A stretch of DNA of 64,000 nt from Microbacterium helvum (lineage in GTDB: Bacteria > Actinomycetota > Actinomycetes > Actinomycetales > Microbacteriaceae). Made by a program: the position numbers and the translations under genes. Below, in pieces: positions 54,098-62,824 of the stretch. Location of the stretch: NCBI RefSeq assembly GCF_014779795.1, contig NZ_JACXZS010000004.1:124001-188000 (forward strand). Reading direction: 5' to 3'. How positions within the stretch are numbered: the stretch's first letter is position 1; each line of letters opens with the position of its first letter. The notes below the pieces were generated by a model that was not told the origin of the DNA, did no database searches, and saw only the letters and a list, made by a program, of their open reading frames with translations.

Positions 54098-55192
54098 ATG
54101 GTCGGACCCCAGGCTGGAGGCATGTCCGCACTGGTCGACTCCTCCCCCGCGATCCGCGCCGCGCAGCGCGAGTTCCCGGGCGCACGCGACTACCTCGCGG
54201 CGTGCACGACAGGCCTTCCCGCGCGCGCCACCCGCGCTGCCGTCATCGCCGATCTCGACGCGGCCTCGGCCGGGCGCGTGGACCTCGCGTCGTACTGCGC
54301 CGCCGTCGAACGCTCACGGGCGCTGTTCGGAACGCTCGTCGGCGTCGGCGCGGAGCGCGTCGCGATCGGATCCCAGACCTCCGTCGCCGCCGGGCTCATC
54401 GCCGCGTCGCTGCCCGACGGCGCCGAAGTGCTCGCACCCGAAGGCGAGTTCTCGTCGGTCGTCCTGCCGTTCGTCCACGCCGGGCGCGGCATCCGCGTCC
54501 GCACAGCGGCACTCGCCGACCTCGCCGCGGCAGTGCGTCCCGAGACCGCGCTGGTCGCCTTCTCGATCGTGCAGTCCGCGACGGGAGAGGTGGCGGATGC
54601 CGCAGCCGTCGTCTCTGCGGCCGCCCGCCATGATGCGCTCACACTGTGCGATGCCACCCAGGCCGTCGGGTGGCTGCCGGTCGCGGCCTCCGACTTCGAC
54701 GCCGTGGTGTGTCACGCGTACAAATGGCTGTGCGCGCCGCGCGGTGTCGCGTTCCTCGCACTGTCGGAGCGCCTCACCGCCGCGCTGACTCCCGTGCATG
54801 CGGGATGGTACGCCGGCGACGACCCGTGGTCGTCCTGCTACGGCGTCGGGGTCGAGCTCGCCGACGACGCCCGCAGGTTCGACGTCTCGCCCGCGTGGCA
54901 GGCCTTCGTCGGCGCCGCGCCCGCCCTCGAGCTGTTCGCCTCGATCGACCCGGGCGAGCTGTACCGGCACGCCACGGGTCTCGCCGCCGCGTTCCGCGCC
55001 GGACTCGGTCTGCCCGAGCCCGCCCGCGCCTCCGCGATCGTGACCTGGGACGACCCGGACGGGTGCGATCTCGCCCGTCTGAGCGCGGCGGGCATCACCG
55101 CCTCCGGTCGCGCCGGACGCGCCCGCGTCGCGTTCCACGTCTTCAACGACGGCGAGGACGTCGACCTCGCCCTGGCCGCCCTCGGCCGCTGA
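54098..55192 (+). CDS. Class V aminotransferase (PLP-dependent)
   Basis: The protein has the class V fold with the PLP lysine in HAYKWLCAPRGVAF near residue 210 and aspartate in TLCDATQAVGW. The family includes aminotransferases, cysteine desulfurases and isopenicillin N epimerases; this one resembles short aminotransferase or epimerase-type members, not desulfurases. The start is uncertain: ATG 54098 has TAGACG 6 nt upstream, matching the local leaderless pattern, while ATG 54122 follows GGAGG too closely. The neighbouring D-amino-acid genes suggest a role on their products. Confidence 0.82.
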   Translation: MVGPQAGGMSALVDSSPAIRAAQREFPGARDYLAACTTGLPARATRAAVIADLDAASAGRVDLASYCAAVERSRALFGTLVGVGAERVAIGSQTSVAAGLIAASLPDGAEVLAPEGEFSSVVLPFVHAGRGIRVRTAALADLAAAVRPETALVAFSIVQSATGEVADAAAVVSAAARHDALTLCDATQAVGWLPVAASDFDAVVCHAYKWLCAPRGVAFLALSERLTAALTPVHAGWYAGDDPWSSCYGVGVELADDARRFDVSPAWQAFVGAAPALELFASIDPGELYRHATGLAAAFRAGLGLPEPARASAIVTWDDPDGCDLARLSAAGITASGRAGRARVAFHVFNDGEDVDLALAALGR

Positions 55193-55283
55193 GGCCCCCG
55201 AGCCCGAACCCCGGCATCCACGCGCACCCGACTGCGTAGACTGCTGACGCGGGTCAGCCGGCCCTCGCAGCGACGGAGGCCCG

Positions 55284-56921
55284 ATGACCCCCCACCCCGA
55301 CCGCGCGGTGCTGCGAGGCGGCGTCGTGATCGACGGGACGGGCAGACCTCGTCGCACCGCCGATGTCGGGATCGTCGACGGTCGCATCGCCACGATCGGT
55401 GAGGTCGAGGAGCGTCCGGGCGACGCCGTCGTGGACTGTCGCGGCCGGTTCGTGCTGCCGGGGTTCATCGACGCCCACGCGCACGCGGACGGCCGGATCT
55501 TCGACCCCCAGGTGCAGCTGGCCCTGCTGCGGCAGGGTGTGACCACGGTCATCGGCGGGCAGGACGGCGTGTCGTACGCCCCCGGTGACGGGGTGTGGGC
55601 GAGCCGGTACTTCGCCGCGATCAACGGCCCGCACCCGAGCTACGCCGGCGGCGGTGTGGCTGCGCTGCTGGCGTCGTACGACGGCGCGACCCCGCTCAAC
55701 GCCGGCTATCTGGTGCCGGCGGGGACGGTCCGTCACGAGGTGATGGGCATGCGGCGCGGGCGAGCGGACGCCGTCGAACTGGCCGAGATGCGACGGCTCG
55801 TCGCCGAAGGGCTCGAGGCCGGCGCACTCGGGCTGTCGACCGGACTGGACTACGTGCCGGGCCTCTTCGCGGATGCCGACGAGCTCGCGCAGCTGTGCGC
55901 GCCGGTCGCCGAGGCCGGCGCCCTGTACGTCACTCACATGCGCGGCGGTTACGAGGCGAACACCGCCGCCGGCCTCGCCGAGGTCATCGCGATCTGCGCC
56001 GCCGGTTCGGCGCACGACGGCCTGCGCGGTCACGTCTCGCACCTGCACGTCGATGCGGACGACGCCGAACGGCTGCTGGCCGCGGCCGCCGCTGCGGGCG
56101 CCGACCTGTCCTTCGACATGTACCCGTACACACGCGGCTGCACCCTCGTCGCGATGGCCGTGCTTCCGCCGGAATACAGCGCGCTGGAGGTCGGCGACGC
56201 CGTCGCGCGCCTCATCGACCCCGACGAACGCGCGCGCCTGCGGGACGAGTGGTTTCCGGCCGTCGCCGACAAGCCGAGCCTCGGCCCGGACTGGCCGTCG
56301 ATGATCCGCATCGGGCACACCCCGTCGGCGGAATGGGCGTGGGCACCCGGGCTCACGCTCGCCGAGATCGCGCACCGGCGCGGCGCCTCGGTCGTCGACG
56401 CCACGCTCGACCTGCTCGTGGCCGGACGCCTCGAAGTGAACGCGGTGATGGCCGTGCGCGACGAGCGTCCGGTCGAGAACCTGGCCCGCCTGTTCGCGCT
56501 CGACGGGCACACCGGAGGCTCCGACGGCATCTTCGTCGGCGCCGTCCCGCACCCCCGCGCTGCCGGAGCCTTCGCGCGGCTTCTCCGCACCTACGTCGGC
56601 CGGTCGTTCGAATGGGAGGGCGCGGCCGTACACCTCGCCGCCCGCACCGCGGAGCGCTTCGGCCTCGAGGGTCGCGGCATCCTTCGGCCCGGTGCCGCTG
56701 CCGACGTCGCGATCGTCGACCCGCTTCTCGTCACCGACTCCGCCACCTACGACGACCCTCGCGCGCTCGCCCGCGGCATCGACGATGTGTTCGTGAACGG
56801 CGCGCACGTGCTGCGCAACGGTGCGCTCACCGGTGCCCTCGCCGGGCAGGGGCTGCGCCGCGCGGGCTCGGCCGCCGGCATCCACTCCTCCGCACAGTCC
56901 TCCACGAAAGGAACGCCATGA
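55284..56921 (+). CDS. N-acyl-D-amino-acid deacylase (D-aminoacylase)
   Basis: The 545-residue amidohydrolase removes acyl groups from N-acyl-D-amino acids. It has the metal site FIDAHAHADG, the further metal-binding segments VTHMRGGYE and GHVSHLHVDA, and GTGRPRRTADVGIVDGRIA as the N-terminal beta-sandwich. Length and order fit the D-aminoacylase family. ACGGAGGCCCG precedes the ATG. Its stop overlaps the RidA gene by 4 nt. Confidence 0.88.
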   Translation: MTPHPDRAVLRGGVVIDGTGRPRRTADVGIVDGRIATIGEVEERPGDAVVDCRGRFVLPGFIDAHAHADGRIFDPQVQLALLRQGVTTVIGGQDGVSYAPGDGVWASRYFAAINGPHPSYAGGGVAALLASYDGATPLNAGYLVPAGTVRHEVMGMRRGRADAVELAEMRRLVAEGLEAGALGLSTGLDYVPGLFADADELAQLCAPVAEAGALYVTHMRGGYEANTAAGLAEVIAICAAGSAHDGLRGHVSHLHVDADDAERLLAAAAAAGADLSFDMYPYTRGCTLVAMAVLPPEYSALEVGDAVARLIDPDERARLRDEWFPAVADKPSLGPDWPSMIRIGHTPSAEWAWAPGLTLAEIAHRRGASVVDATLDLLVAGRLEVNAVMAVRDERPVENLARLFALDGHTGGSDGIFVGAVPHPRAAGAFARLLRTYVGRSFEWEGAAVHLAARTAERFGLEGRGILRPGAAADVAIVDPLLVTDSATYDDPRALARGIDDVFVNGAHVLRNGALTGALAGQGLRRAGSAAGIHSSAQSSTKGTP

Positions 56922-57304
56922 CCAAAGAAGCCGTCATGATCCAGAACGCCCCCAAGCCCGCGGGGCCGTACAGTCACGGCGTCGCCGCCAACGGGCTGCT
57001 CTTCACCGCCGGCTTCGGCCCGCAGGACCCCGCCACCGGTGAGGTCGTGACCGGGGGCGTGTACGAGCAGACGCAGCAGGTGCTGCGCAACGTGCGCAGC
57101 GTGCTCGAGGCCAAAGGCGCGTCGTTCGACGACGTCGTGAAGGTAACCGCCCACCTGCAGCACCTCAAGCGCGACTTCGCCGAGTACAACCGCGCGTACG
57201 GCGAGTTCTTCACCGAGCCCTACCCGGTGCGCACCACCGTCGGCTCCGATCTCTACGACATCCTCGTCGAGATCGACGTCGTCGCGGTCCTGCCGGGGGC
57301 GTGA
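56918..57304 (+). CDS. RidA/YjgF family enamine/imine deaminase
   Basis: The 128-residue protein has the RidA pattern: PKPAGPYSHGV, FTAGFGPQDPATGEV, and the catalytic arginine in YPVRTTVGSD. RidA proteins hydrolyse reactive enamines and imines released by PLP-dependent dehydratases. That matches the next gene, a D-serine-dehydratase-like enzyme, which would release 2-aminoacrylate. It is coupled on both sides by 4-nt or shorter overlaps. Confidence 0.92.
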   Translation: MTKEAVMIQNAPKPAGPYSHGVAANGLLFTAGFGPQDPATGEVVTGGVYEQTQQVLRNVRSVLEAKGASFDDVVKVTAHLQHLKRDFAEYNRAYGEFFTEPYPVRTTVGSDLYDILVEIDVVAVLPGA

Positions 57305-58575
57305 TGCCGAGCGAGCGCGTCCTCGGCCCGGACGACCTGCTGATCGGGAACCACAAGGGACTGCCCGCGGCTGCCGCCGGGCTGACCGTCGCGGAGTTCC
57401 TGGCCCGCGAACCTCGCCTCGCGGAGCTGTGGACCCCGCTGCTCGTCCTCGACCGGGGCGCGCTCGACGACAACATCGCGTTCCTCGCCGGCTGGGTCGC
57501 CGCGCGAGGCCTCGAGCTCATGCCCCACGGCAAGACCACGATGGCCCCGGCGCTCTGGCAGCGGCAGCTGGACGCCGGCGCCACCGGGATCACGGTGGCC
57601 ACACCGTGGCAGCTGCGGGTGGCGGTGGATGCCGGCGTCCCGGCCGTCATGCTGGCGAACCAGTTCGCGCAGACCGAGGCGATCCGCTGGGCGGCCGAGG
57701 CCGCCGCATCGGGCACCCGGATCTGGAGCTGGGTCGACGGCCCGGCGACGATCGATCTCATCGAGCATGCGCTCGGCGACGCCCCCGCGCGGCCCCTCGA
57801 GGTCCTCGTCGACCTCGGGCGTCCCGGCGGACGCACCGGCGTGCGGTCCCTCGGGGCTGCGGTCGCCCTCGCCGAGCGGATCGCCGCCTCGCCCGCGGTG
57901 CGGCTCGCCGGTGTGGCCGGCTACGAGGGTGCGATCGCGCACGGCCGGGGACCGGAGGGTCTTGCGGCGGCCCGGGCGTTCGTCGACGAGATCCTCGCCG
58001 CCCACGACGCGTTCCGTCCGCTCTACGACGACGGCGATGTGCTGGTGACCGCGGGCGGCAGCGCCTACCCCGATGTCGTCGGTGCGGCCTTCGCCGCTGC
58101 TGTCGCGGGCGGCGACTCCGCCCGGTTCGTGCTGCGCTCGGGCGCCTACATCGTGCACGATCACGGGTACTACCGGCAGAACTCCCCGTTCGAGGGGGCG
58201 GGTCTGCGCCCCGCGGCGCGCGGGATCGCGCGCGTGATCTCGCGCCCAGAGTCGGGCCTCGTGCTGATCGACGCCGGCAAGCGCGACTTCCCCTACGACG
58301 AAGGGCTGCCCGTCCCGCTGTATGCGATCGCCTCGGACGGAGGACGGATGCCGCTCCCCGGCGCCGAACTCACGAAGCTCAACGACCAGCACGGCTTTCT
58401 GCGTGTCACGCCGGCCTCTCCTCTCGCCCTCGGCGACCTGGTGGTGTTCGGCCTCTCGCACCCCTGCACGATGTTCGACAAGTGGCGGCTCGTGCCCGTC
58501 GTCGACACCCTCGATGACGAGTCGTTCGACCCTGCCGGCGCCACGCTCGTCGATCTCGTCGAGACCCGGTTCTGA
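57304..58575 (+). CDS. D-serine dehydratase-like / D-threonine aldolase-like PLP enzyme
   Basis: The 423-residue protein has an alanine-racemase-type barrel with PLP lysine in LMPHGKTTMAPALW. A C-terminal metal site HPC (LSHPCTMFDKWRLVP) is shared by eukaryotic-type zinc D-serine dehydratases and D-threonine aldolases. It should dehydrate or cleave a D-amino acid freed by the upstream deacylase. I use the ATG at 57304 (TGATG overlap with RidA); a GTG 3 nt earlier is in frame. The exact substrate is unresolved. Confidence 0.82.
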   Translation: MPSERVLGPDDLLIGNHKGLPAAAAGLTVAEFLAREPRLAELWTPLLVLDRGALDDNIAFLAGWVAARGLELMPHGKTTMAPALWQRQLDAGATGITVATPWQLRVAVDAGVPAVMLANQFAQTEAIRWAAEAAASGTRIWSWVDGPATIDLIEHALGDAPARPLEVLVDLGRPGGRTGVRSLGAAVALAERIAASPAVRLAGVAGYEGAIAHGRGPEGLAAARAFVDEILAAHDAFRPLYDDGDVLVTAGGSAYPDVVGAAFAAAVAGGDSARFVLRSGAYIVHDHGYYRQNSPFEGAGLRPAARGIARVISRPESGLVLIDAGKRDFPYDEGLPVPLYAIASDGGRMPLPGAELTKLNDQHGFLRVTPASPLALGDLVVFGLSHPCTMFDKWRLVPVVDTLDDESFDPAGATLVDLVETRF

Positions 58576-58624
58576 GTTCCGGAGCACCGGTCACGGGGTG
58601 AGAAGGTGCCGGTGAGGGGACGGA

Positions 58625-59410
58625 TCAGGAGGGGCGGCCCGAGACCAGCACAGCCCGGTGCGGCACGGTCACCCGTCCGCCGGAACCGGCCAGCTCGTCT
58701 GTGACCCGGCGGTAGGCGGCAGCCATCCGACCCCGCGTGGCGGCATCCTGCGCGCGATAGATGCCGCCCACGGTGGCGACCCCGCCCTCGACTCCGATCC
58801 ACAGCTCGTCGGGGGTGAACGCGAAGTCCCACGCGACGATCCGAGCCCGCACGTCGGCGAGACCCGCGTCGCGGAACATCGCCGCGACGCCGTCGGCGTC
58901 GCGCCCGAAGTCCTTGTCGGGCGGCAAGGTCTTGTCGGCGGGGCGGTCGAGCCCGGCGGCGTCCAGCACGGCGTCCCATATCGGCCGGAGCGGACTCACG
59001 ACCCCGTGCCAGATCGTGGCCACGACCACGCCGCCCGGCTTCGCCACGCGGGCGAGCTCGCCGGCCGACTCTCGGGCATCCGGAACATGGTTCAGGACGA
59101 AGTTCGCCGTGACGGCATCCGCGGTCTCGTCCTCGAGGCCCAGACGCGGCAGCGCACGGACGAAGAAGGGCAGGCCGGGATGGCGGCTGCGCGCGGTGGC
59201 GATCATGGACTCGGCAGCGTCCACGCCGGCGGCATCCCATCCTCGCGCGACAGCGGCCGCCACAACGGTGCCGGGTCCCGTGCCGACGTCCAGCAGCACC
59301 CGCCCGCCGGTGCGCGCCGCGGCCTCGTCGAGCACGGCGTCGACCGACCCGGCGCACAGCACCGCGAACGAGGCCGCGTAGGCCTCGCCGACGTCCGACC
59401 AGTCAGCCAT
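58625..59410 (-). CDS. Class I SAM-dependent methyltransferase
   Basis: The 261-residue protein has SAM motif I VLLDVGTGPGTVVAAAVARG near 37-56, the acidic loop VDAAESMIATA, and motif IV FVLNHVPDARE. It resembles UbiE-like small-molecule methyltransferases; the acceptor is unknown. The start overlaps the MFS stop by 8 nt, so the three minus-strand genes FAH-MFS-methyltransferase form one tightly coupled operon. Confidence 0.85.
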   Translation of the reverse strand: MADWSDVGEAYAASFAVLCAGSVDAVLDEAAARTGGRVLLDVGTGPGTVVAAAVARGWDAAGVDAAESMIATARSRHPGLPFFVRALPRLGLEDETADAVTANFVLNHVPDARESAGELARVAKPGGVVVATIWHGVVSPLRPIWDAVLDAAGLDRPADKTLPPDKDFGRDADGVAAMFRDAGLADVRARIVAWDFAFTPDELWIGVEGGVATVGGIYRAQDAATRGRMAAAYRRVTDELAGSGGRVTVPHRAVLVSGRPS

Positions 59411-60707
59411 CGGTCCCCACCTTCTCCGCCGACGCGGACGCGGACCGCCGCGACGCCCGCCACCCCAGCGGGGCCATCACGACCGAGGCCGCGACCAGCA
59501 CCATCACGACCAGCGCGAGGCCGCCGTAGCCGATCCCGCCCAGCACCGCGCCCGCGGCGATGGCCCCGACGCCGCCGACGACGCTCATGGTGAAGTCGCT
59601 GATGCCCTGACGCCGGGTGCGCTGCTCTTCGGATGAGGACTCGACGAGGAGCGTCGCCCCGGCGACCGTCGAGGCGCTCCACCCGAGGCCGAGGAGCACG
59701 AGCGCGACGGTGACGGCGACCGTGGAGCTCTGCCCGAATGACGCCGTGAGCAGCGCCGCGGCGAGCAGCACCTGGCCGACGAGGATGGTGGGCACCCGCC
59801 CGACCCTGTCGGACAGGATGCCGAACACGGGCGACAGCGCGTACATGCCCGCGATGTGCAGGCTTATCGTCAGGCCGATGATCGACAGGGTCGCCGCATC
59901 GGAATCGCCGTGGGTGAGGTGCGTGAGATGCACCGGCGTCATCGCCATGATCGACACCATCGTGCCGTGCGCGGCCGAGACCGCGAAGATCGCGTAACGC
60001 GCGGCCACGGGTCGGTCTGCGCGGGCGATCCCCCGAGCCGCGGCCGGCGTGCTCGCTGTGACGCGCTGTGCGAGCAGCAGGGGGTCTGGCCGCATCGACG
60101 TCGCGTAGAGCACGATGGCCAGCAGCTGCGCCACCACCGTGAACAGGTACGGACCGGTCATCGCGGGCATGCCGATCGCGTCGCCGAGCACCTCGCCCGG
60201 ACCGACCAGGTTGGGCCCCAGCACCGCGCCCACGGTGGTCGCCCACACCACGATCGACAGATCCCGTCCGCGGGAGGCATCCGTCGCCAGGTCCGCCGCC
60301 GCGAAGCGCGACTGCAGGTTGGCGGCCTGACCCGCGCCGATGATCGCGAAGCCGATCAGCAGCAGCGGGAACGCCTGCACGGCGACCGCCAGGATCACCA
60401 GTCCGACGCCGACGAGTGCGACGGCCATGCCCGCCGTGAGCGACAGTCGCCGGCCCCGGCGGCGGGCGATCGCGGCGAGCGGGACGGCCGTCAGCGCCGT
60501 CCCGAGGGTGATGGATGCCGCGGCCAGCCCCGACAGGGAGTCGCTGCCCGACAGCTCGGCAGCGAGCACCGCGCCCAGCGACAGCGTCGCACCGAACGCG
60601 AGGCCGCCGAGCACCTGTCCGAGCGAGAGCACCCAGACGGTGCGCCGCTGGATGCGCGCGACCTCGTCGGCCGACGGGACCGCGGCGGCTGCTGCAGCGT
60701 CAGGCAT
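59403..60707 (-). CDS. Major facilitator superfamily transporter
   Basis: The 434-residue protein has about 12 membrane helices and the MFS loop motifs IARRRGRRLSL and ILSDRVGRVPTI, pointing to a drug or metabolite exporter-like permease. I start at the ATG at 60707 (MPDAAAAA), which overlaps the FAH stop by 8 nt; the longer reading lies wholly inside the FAH gene. The position between a FAH hydrolase and a methyltransferase may mean it imports or exports a compound handled by both. Confidence 0.87.
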   Translation of the reverse strand: MPDAAAAAAVPSADEVARIQRRTVWVLSLGQVLGGLAFGATLSLGAVLAAELSGSDSLSGLAAASITLGTALTAVPLAAIARRRGRRLSLTAGMAVALVGVGLVILAVAVQAFPLLLIGFAIIGAGQAANLQSRFAAADLATDASRGRDLSIVVWATTVGAVLGPNLVGPGEVLGDAIGMPAMTGPYLFTVVAQLLAIVLYATSMRPDPLLLAQRVTASTPAAARGIARADRPVAARYAIFAVSAAHGTMVSIMAMTPVHLTHLTHGDSDAATLSIIGLTISLHIAGMYALSPVFGILSDRVGRVPTILVGQVLLAAALLTASFGQSSTVAVTVALVLLGLGWSASTVAGATLLVESSSEEQRTRRQGISDFTMSVVGGVGAIAAGAVLGGIGYGGLALVVMVLVAASVVMAPLGWRASRRSASASAEKVGTDG

Positions 60708-61467
60708 CACGCGCGCTGTTGCGCAGCGTCCCGAGGCCGGTGATCTCGACCTCGACGGTGTCACCCGCGACGATCTGGCCGACACCGGCCGGGGTGCCCG
60801 TCAGGATGACGTCGCCCGGCAGCAGCGTGAACGCCGCGGACGCGTACGCGATGACGTCGGCCAGCGAGAAGATCATGTCGCTGATCGGACCCTGCTGGCG
60901 CACCTCGCCGTTGAGCCGGGTGGTGATGACGGCGTCGCCGGCGGGATCGAACTCGGTCTCGATGGCCGGGCCGAGCGGGCAGGAGGTGTCGAACCCCTTG
61001 GCGCGGGCCCACTGGCCGTCGCTCTTCTGCCAGTCGCGCGCCGTCAGGTCGTTCGCGATCGTGTACCCGAAGACGTACTCGAGCGCACGGTCGGCGGGCA
61101 CGTTCTTGGCGATGCGGCCGATGACCGCCGCCAGCTCGCCCTCGAAGCTGACGAAGTCCGAGCCCGCCGGCAGCGCCACGACGTCACCCGGCCCGATGAC
61201 CGAGGTGTTGGGCTTGAAGAACAGCATCGGCGCCGTCGGGACGTCGTTGCCGAGCTCCGCCGCGTGATCGCGGTAGTTGCGGCCCACAGCGACGACCTTC
61301 GAGCGGGGGATCACGGGAGCCAGCAGTGCCACGTCGGCCAGCGGCACGCGCTCGCCCGTCGTGTCGTAGCCCGCGAACATCGGGTCGCCCTCGAGGACGA
61401 CCAGCTCACCCTCGTCGACGATCCCGTATCTGATGGCGTCGTTGTGGCTGAAGCGCGCGATCCTCAC
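60700..61467 (-). CDS. Fumarylacetoacetate hydrolase-family protein
   Basis: The 255-residue protein shows the FAH fold: VAVGRNYRDHAAE, FVSFEGELAAVIGR (metal-binding Glu residues), YTIANDLTARD, LGPAIET and LTGTPAGVG. Members act as acylpyruvases, oxaloacetate decarboxylases or ring-cleavage product hydrolases; the substrate is not readable. The GTG start has TAGGGT (61474-61479) 6 nt upstream. It leads the three-gene operon. Confidence 0.9.
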   Translation of the reverse strand: MRIARFSHNDAIRYGIVDEGELVVLEGDPMFAGYDTTGERVPLADVALLAPVIPRSKVVAVGRNYRDHAAELGNDVPTAPMLFFKPNTSVIGPGDVVALPAGSDFVSFEGELAAVIGRIAKNVPADRALEYVFGYTIANDLTARDWQKSDGQWARAKGFDTSCPLGPAIETEFDPAGDAVITTRLNGEVRQQGPISDMIFSLADVIAYASAAFTLLPGDVILTGTPAGVGQIVAGDTVEVEITGLGTLRNSARDA

Positions 61468-61566
61468 GCAATCACCCTAGCCTGGAGCGCGCTCCCGCGC
61501 GCCTCGGGCCCGACGCCGCACTCGTGCACGGCCCGCCGCGCTTCGTCGACCGCGGTGCGGCGTCTC

Positions 61567-61576
61567 ACTCCGGAGT
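61567..61576. promoter_or_regulatory. Palindrome upstream of the FAH operon
   Basis: ACTCCGGAGT is a perfect 10-bp palindrome about 100 nt upstream of the FAH start. The 208-nt gap 61468-61675 also holds the ilvE terminator and nothing else that I recognise. The palindrome could be an operator but has no paired regulator gene nearby. Confidence 0.25.
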
Positions 61577-61625
61577 ACGGCGCCTCGCCTACAGTGACCG
61601 CGACGGATGCCGGCGGCCGAGGATG

Positions 61626-61666
61626 CACGAAGCCCCCGCGGGTGCGACCCGCGGGGGCTTCGTGCG
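61626..61666 (-). terminator. Hairpin terminator after ilvE
   Basis: A perfect 19-bp stem (61626-61644 with 61648-61666) with a 3-nt loop lies 9 nt after the ilvE stop on the minus strand. Confidence 0.88.
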
Positions 61667-61675
61667 ATCCGGCGT

Positions 61676-62788
61676 TCAGCCGTCGAGGCGCACCATCCAG
61701 CCGTGGCGGTCCTCGACGCGGCCGTACTGGATCCCGGTCAGCTCCTCGCGCAGCGAGAGCGCCAGTTCCGAGGACGCGTCGCCCTCGTGCACGATCTCGT
61801 AGTCGTCGGCGATCAGCTTGCCGATCGGCACGACCACCGCGGCCGTGCCGCACGCGAACGCGCCGACGATGGTGCCGGCGGCTGCGCCCTCGCGCCATTC
61901 GTCGATCGTGACCTTGCGCTGCTCGACCGTGAGGCCGCGGTCCTCGGCGAGCTGCAGGATCGACGCGAGCGTGATGCCCTCGAGGATCGAGTCGGACTCG
62001 GGGGTGATCAGCCGGCCGTCGTTCGTCACCAGCACGAGATTCATGCCGCCGAGCTCTTCGATGTAGCCGTCATCGAGGAAGAGCACCTGCTGGCAGCCCT
62101 TCTCGTACGCCTCGGCCTGCGGCAGCAGGCTCGACGCGTAGTTGCCGCCGGTCTTCGCCGCACCGGTGCCGCCGTGCCCGGCGCGCGAGTAGCGGGTCGA
62201 CAGCGCGATGTTCACCGGCTGCACGCCGCCGGTGAAATACGCGCCCGCGGGTGAGGCGATCAGGTAGTACGCGACCTTCTTGGCAGCGCGGACACCGAGG
62301 AACGCCTCCTTGGCGAACATGAACGGACGCAGGTACAGGCTCGTCTCGGGAGCGGTCGGCACCCACGCGCCGTCCACCGCGATGAGCTCGCGCAGCGACT
62401 CGAGGAAGTACTCCGCCGGCAGCTCCGGCAGGGCGAGTCGGCGTGCCGAGCGCTGCAGGCGGGCGGCATTGCGGTCGGGGCGGAAGGTCCAGATCGAGCC
62501 GTCGGCGTGACGGTAGGCCTTCAGACCCTCGAAGATCTCCTGCGAGTAGTGCAGCACAGCGGCTGCCGGGTCGAGCGGGATGGGACCGTAGGGCTGCACG
62601 CGCGGACGGTGCCAGCCGCCCTTCTCCGACCAGCAGATGTCGACCATGTGGTCGGTGAAGTGCTGACCGAAGCCGGGGTCGGCCAGGATCGCCTCGCGCT
62701 CGGCGTCGGGTGTGGGCTCGGCGTCGGGGACGACGTTCCAGACGAGGCCCGAGGCCGAGGGCGCCTGAAGGTGGAGTTCGGTGGTCAT
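61676..62788 (-). CDS. ilvE: Branched-chain amino acid aminotransferase
   Basis: IlvE interconverts Leu, Ile and Val with their 2-keto acids. The 370-residue class IV PLP enzyme has the lysine in GAAKTGGNYASSLLPQ, FEGLKAYRHADGSI at the substrate loop, and EELGGMNLV. The start has GGAGGATG upstream in a 30-nt leader. It lies 36 nt after leuB on the same strand, so leucine synthesis genes cluster here too. Confidence 0.95.
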   Translation of the reverse strand: MTTELHLQAPSASGLVWNVVPDAEPTPDAEREAILADPGFGQHFTDHMVDICWSEKGGWHRPRVQPYGPIPLDPAAAVLHYSQEIFEGLKAYRHADGSIWTFRPDRNAARLQRSARRLALPELPAEYFLESLRELIAVDGAWVPTAPETSLYLRPFMFAKEAFLGVRAAKKVAYYLIASPAGAYFTGGVQPVNIALSTRYSRAGHGGTGAAKTGGNYASSLLPQAEAYEKGCQQVLFLDDGYIEELGGMNLVLVTNDGRLITPESDSILEGITLASILQLAEDRGLTVEQRKVTIDEWREGAAAGTIVGAFACGTAAVVVPIGKLIADDYEIVHEGDASSELALSLREELTGIQYGRVEDRHGWMVRLDG

Positions 62789-62824
62789 GGGTGCATCCTC
62801 CGTCGGTGCGGCGACGTATACAGG

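Noticed and set aside
61464..61898. Minus-strand frame covering the end of ilvE and its terminator
   Set aside because: It overlaps ilvE out of frame, spans a perfect terminator hairpin, and is Arg/Gly/Ala-rich without a domain.
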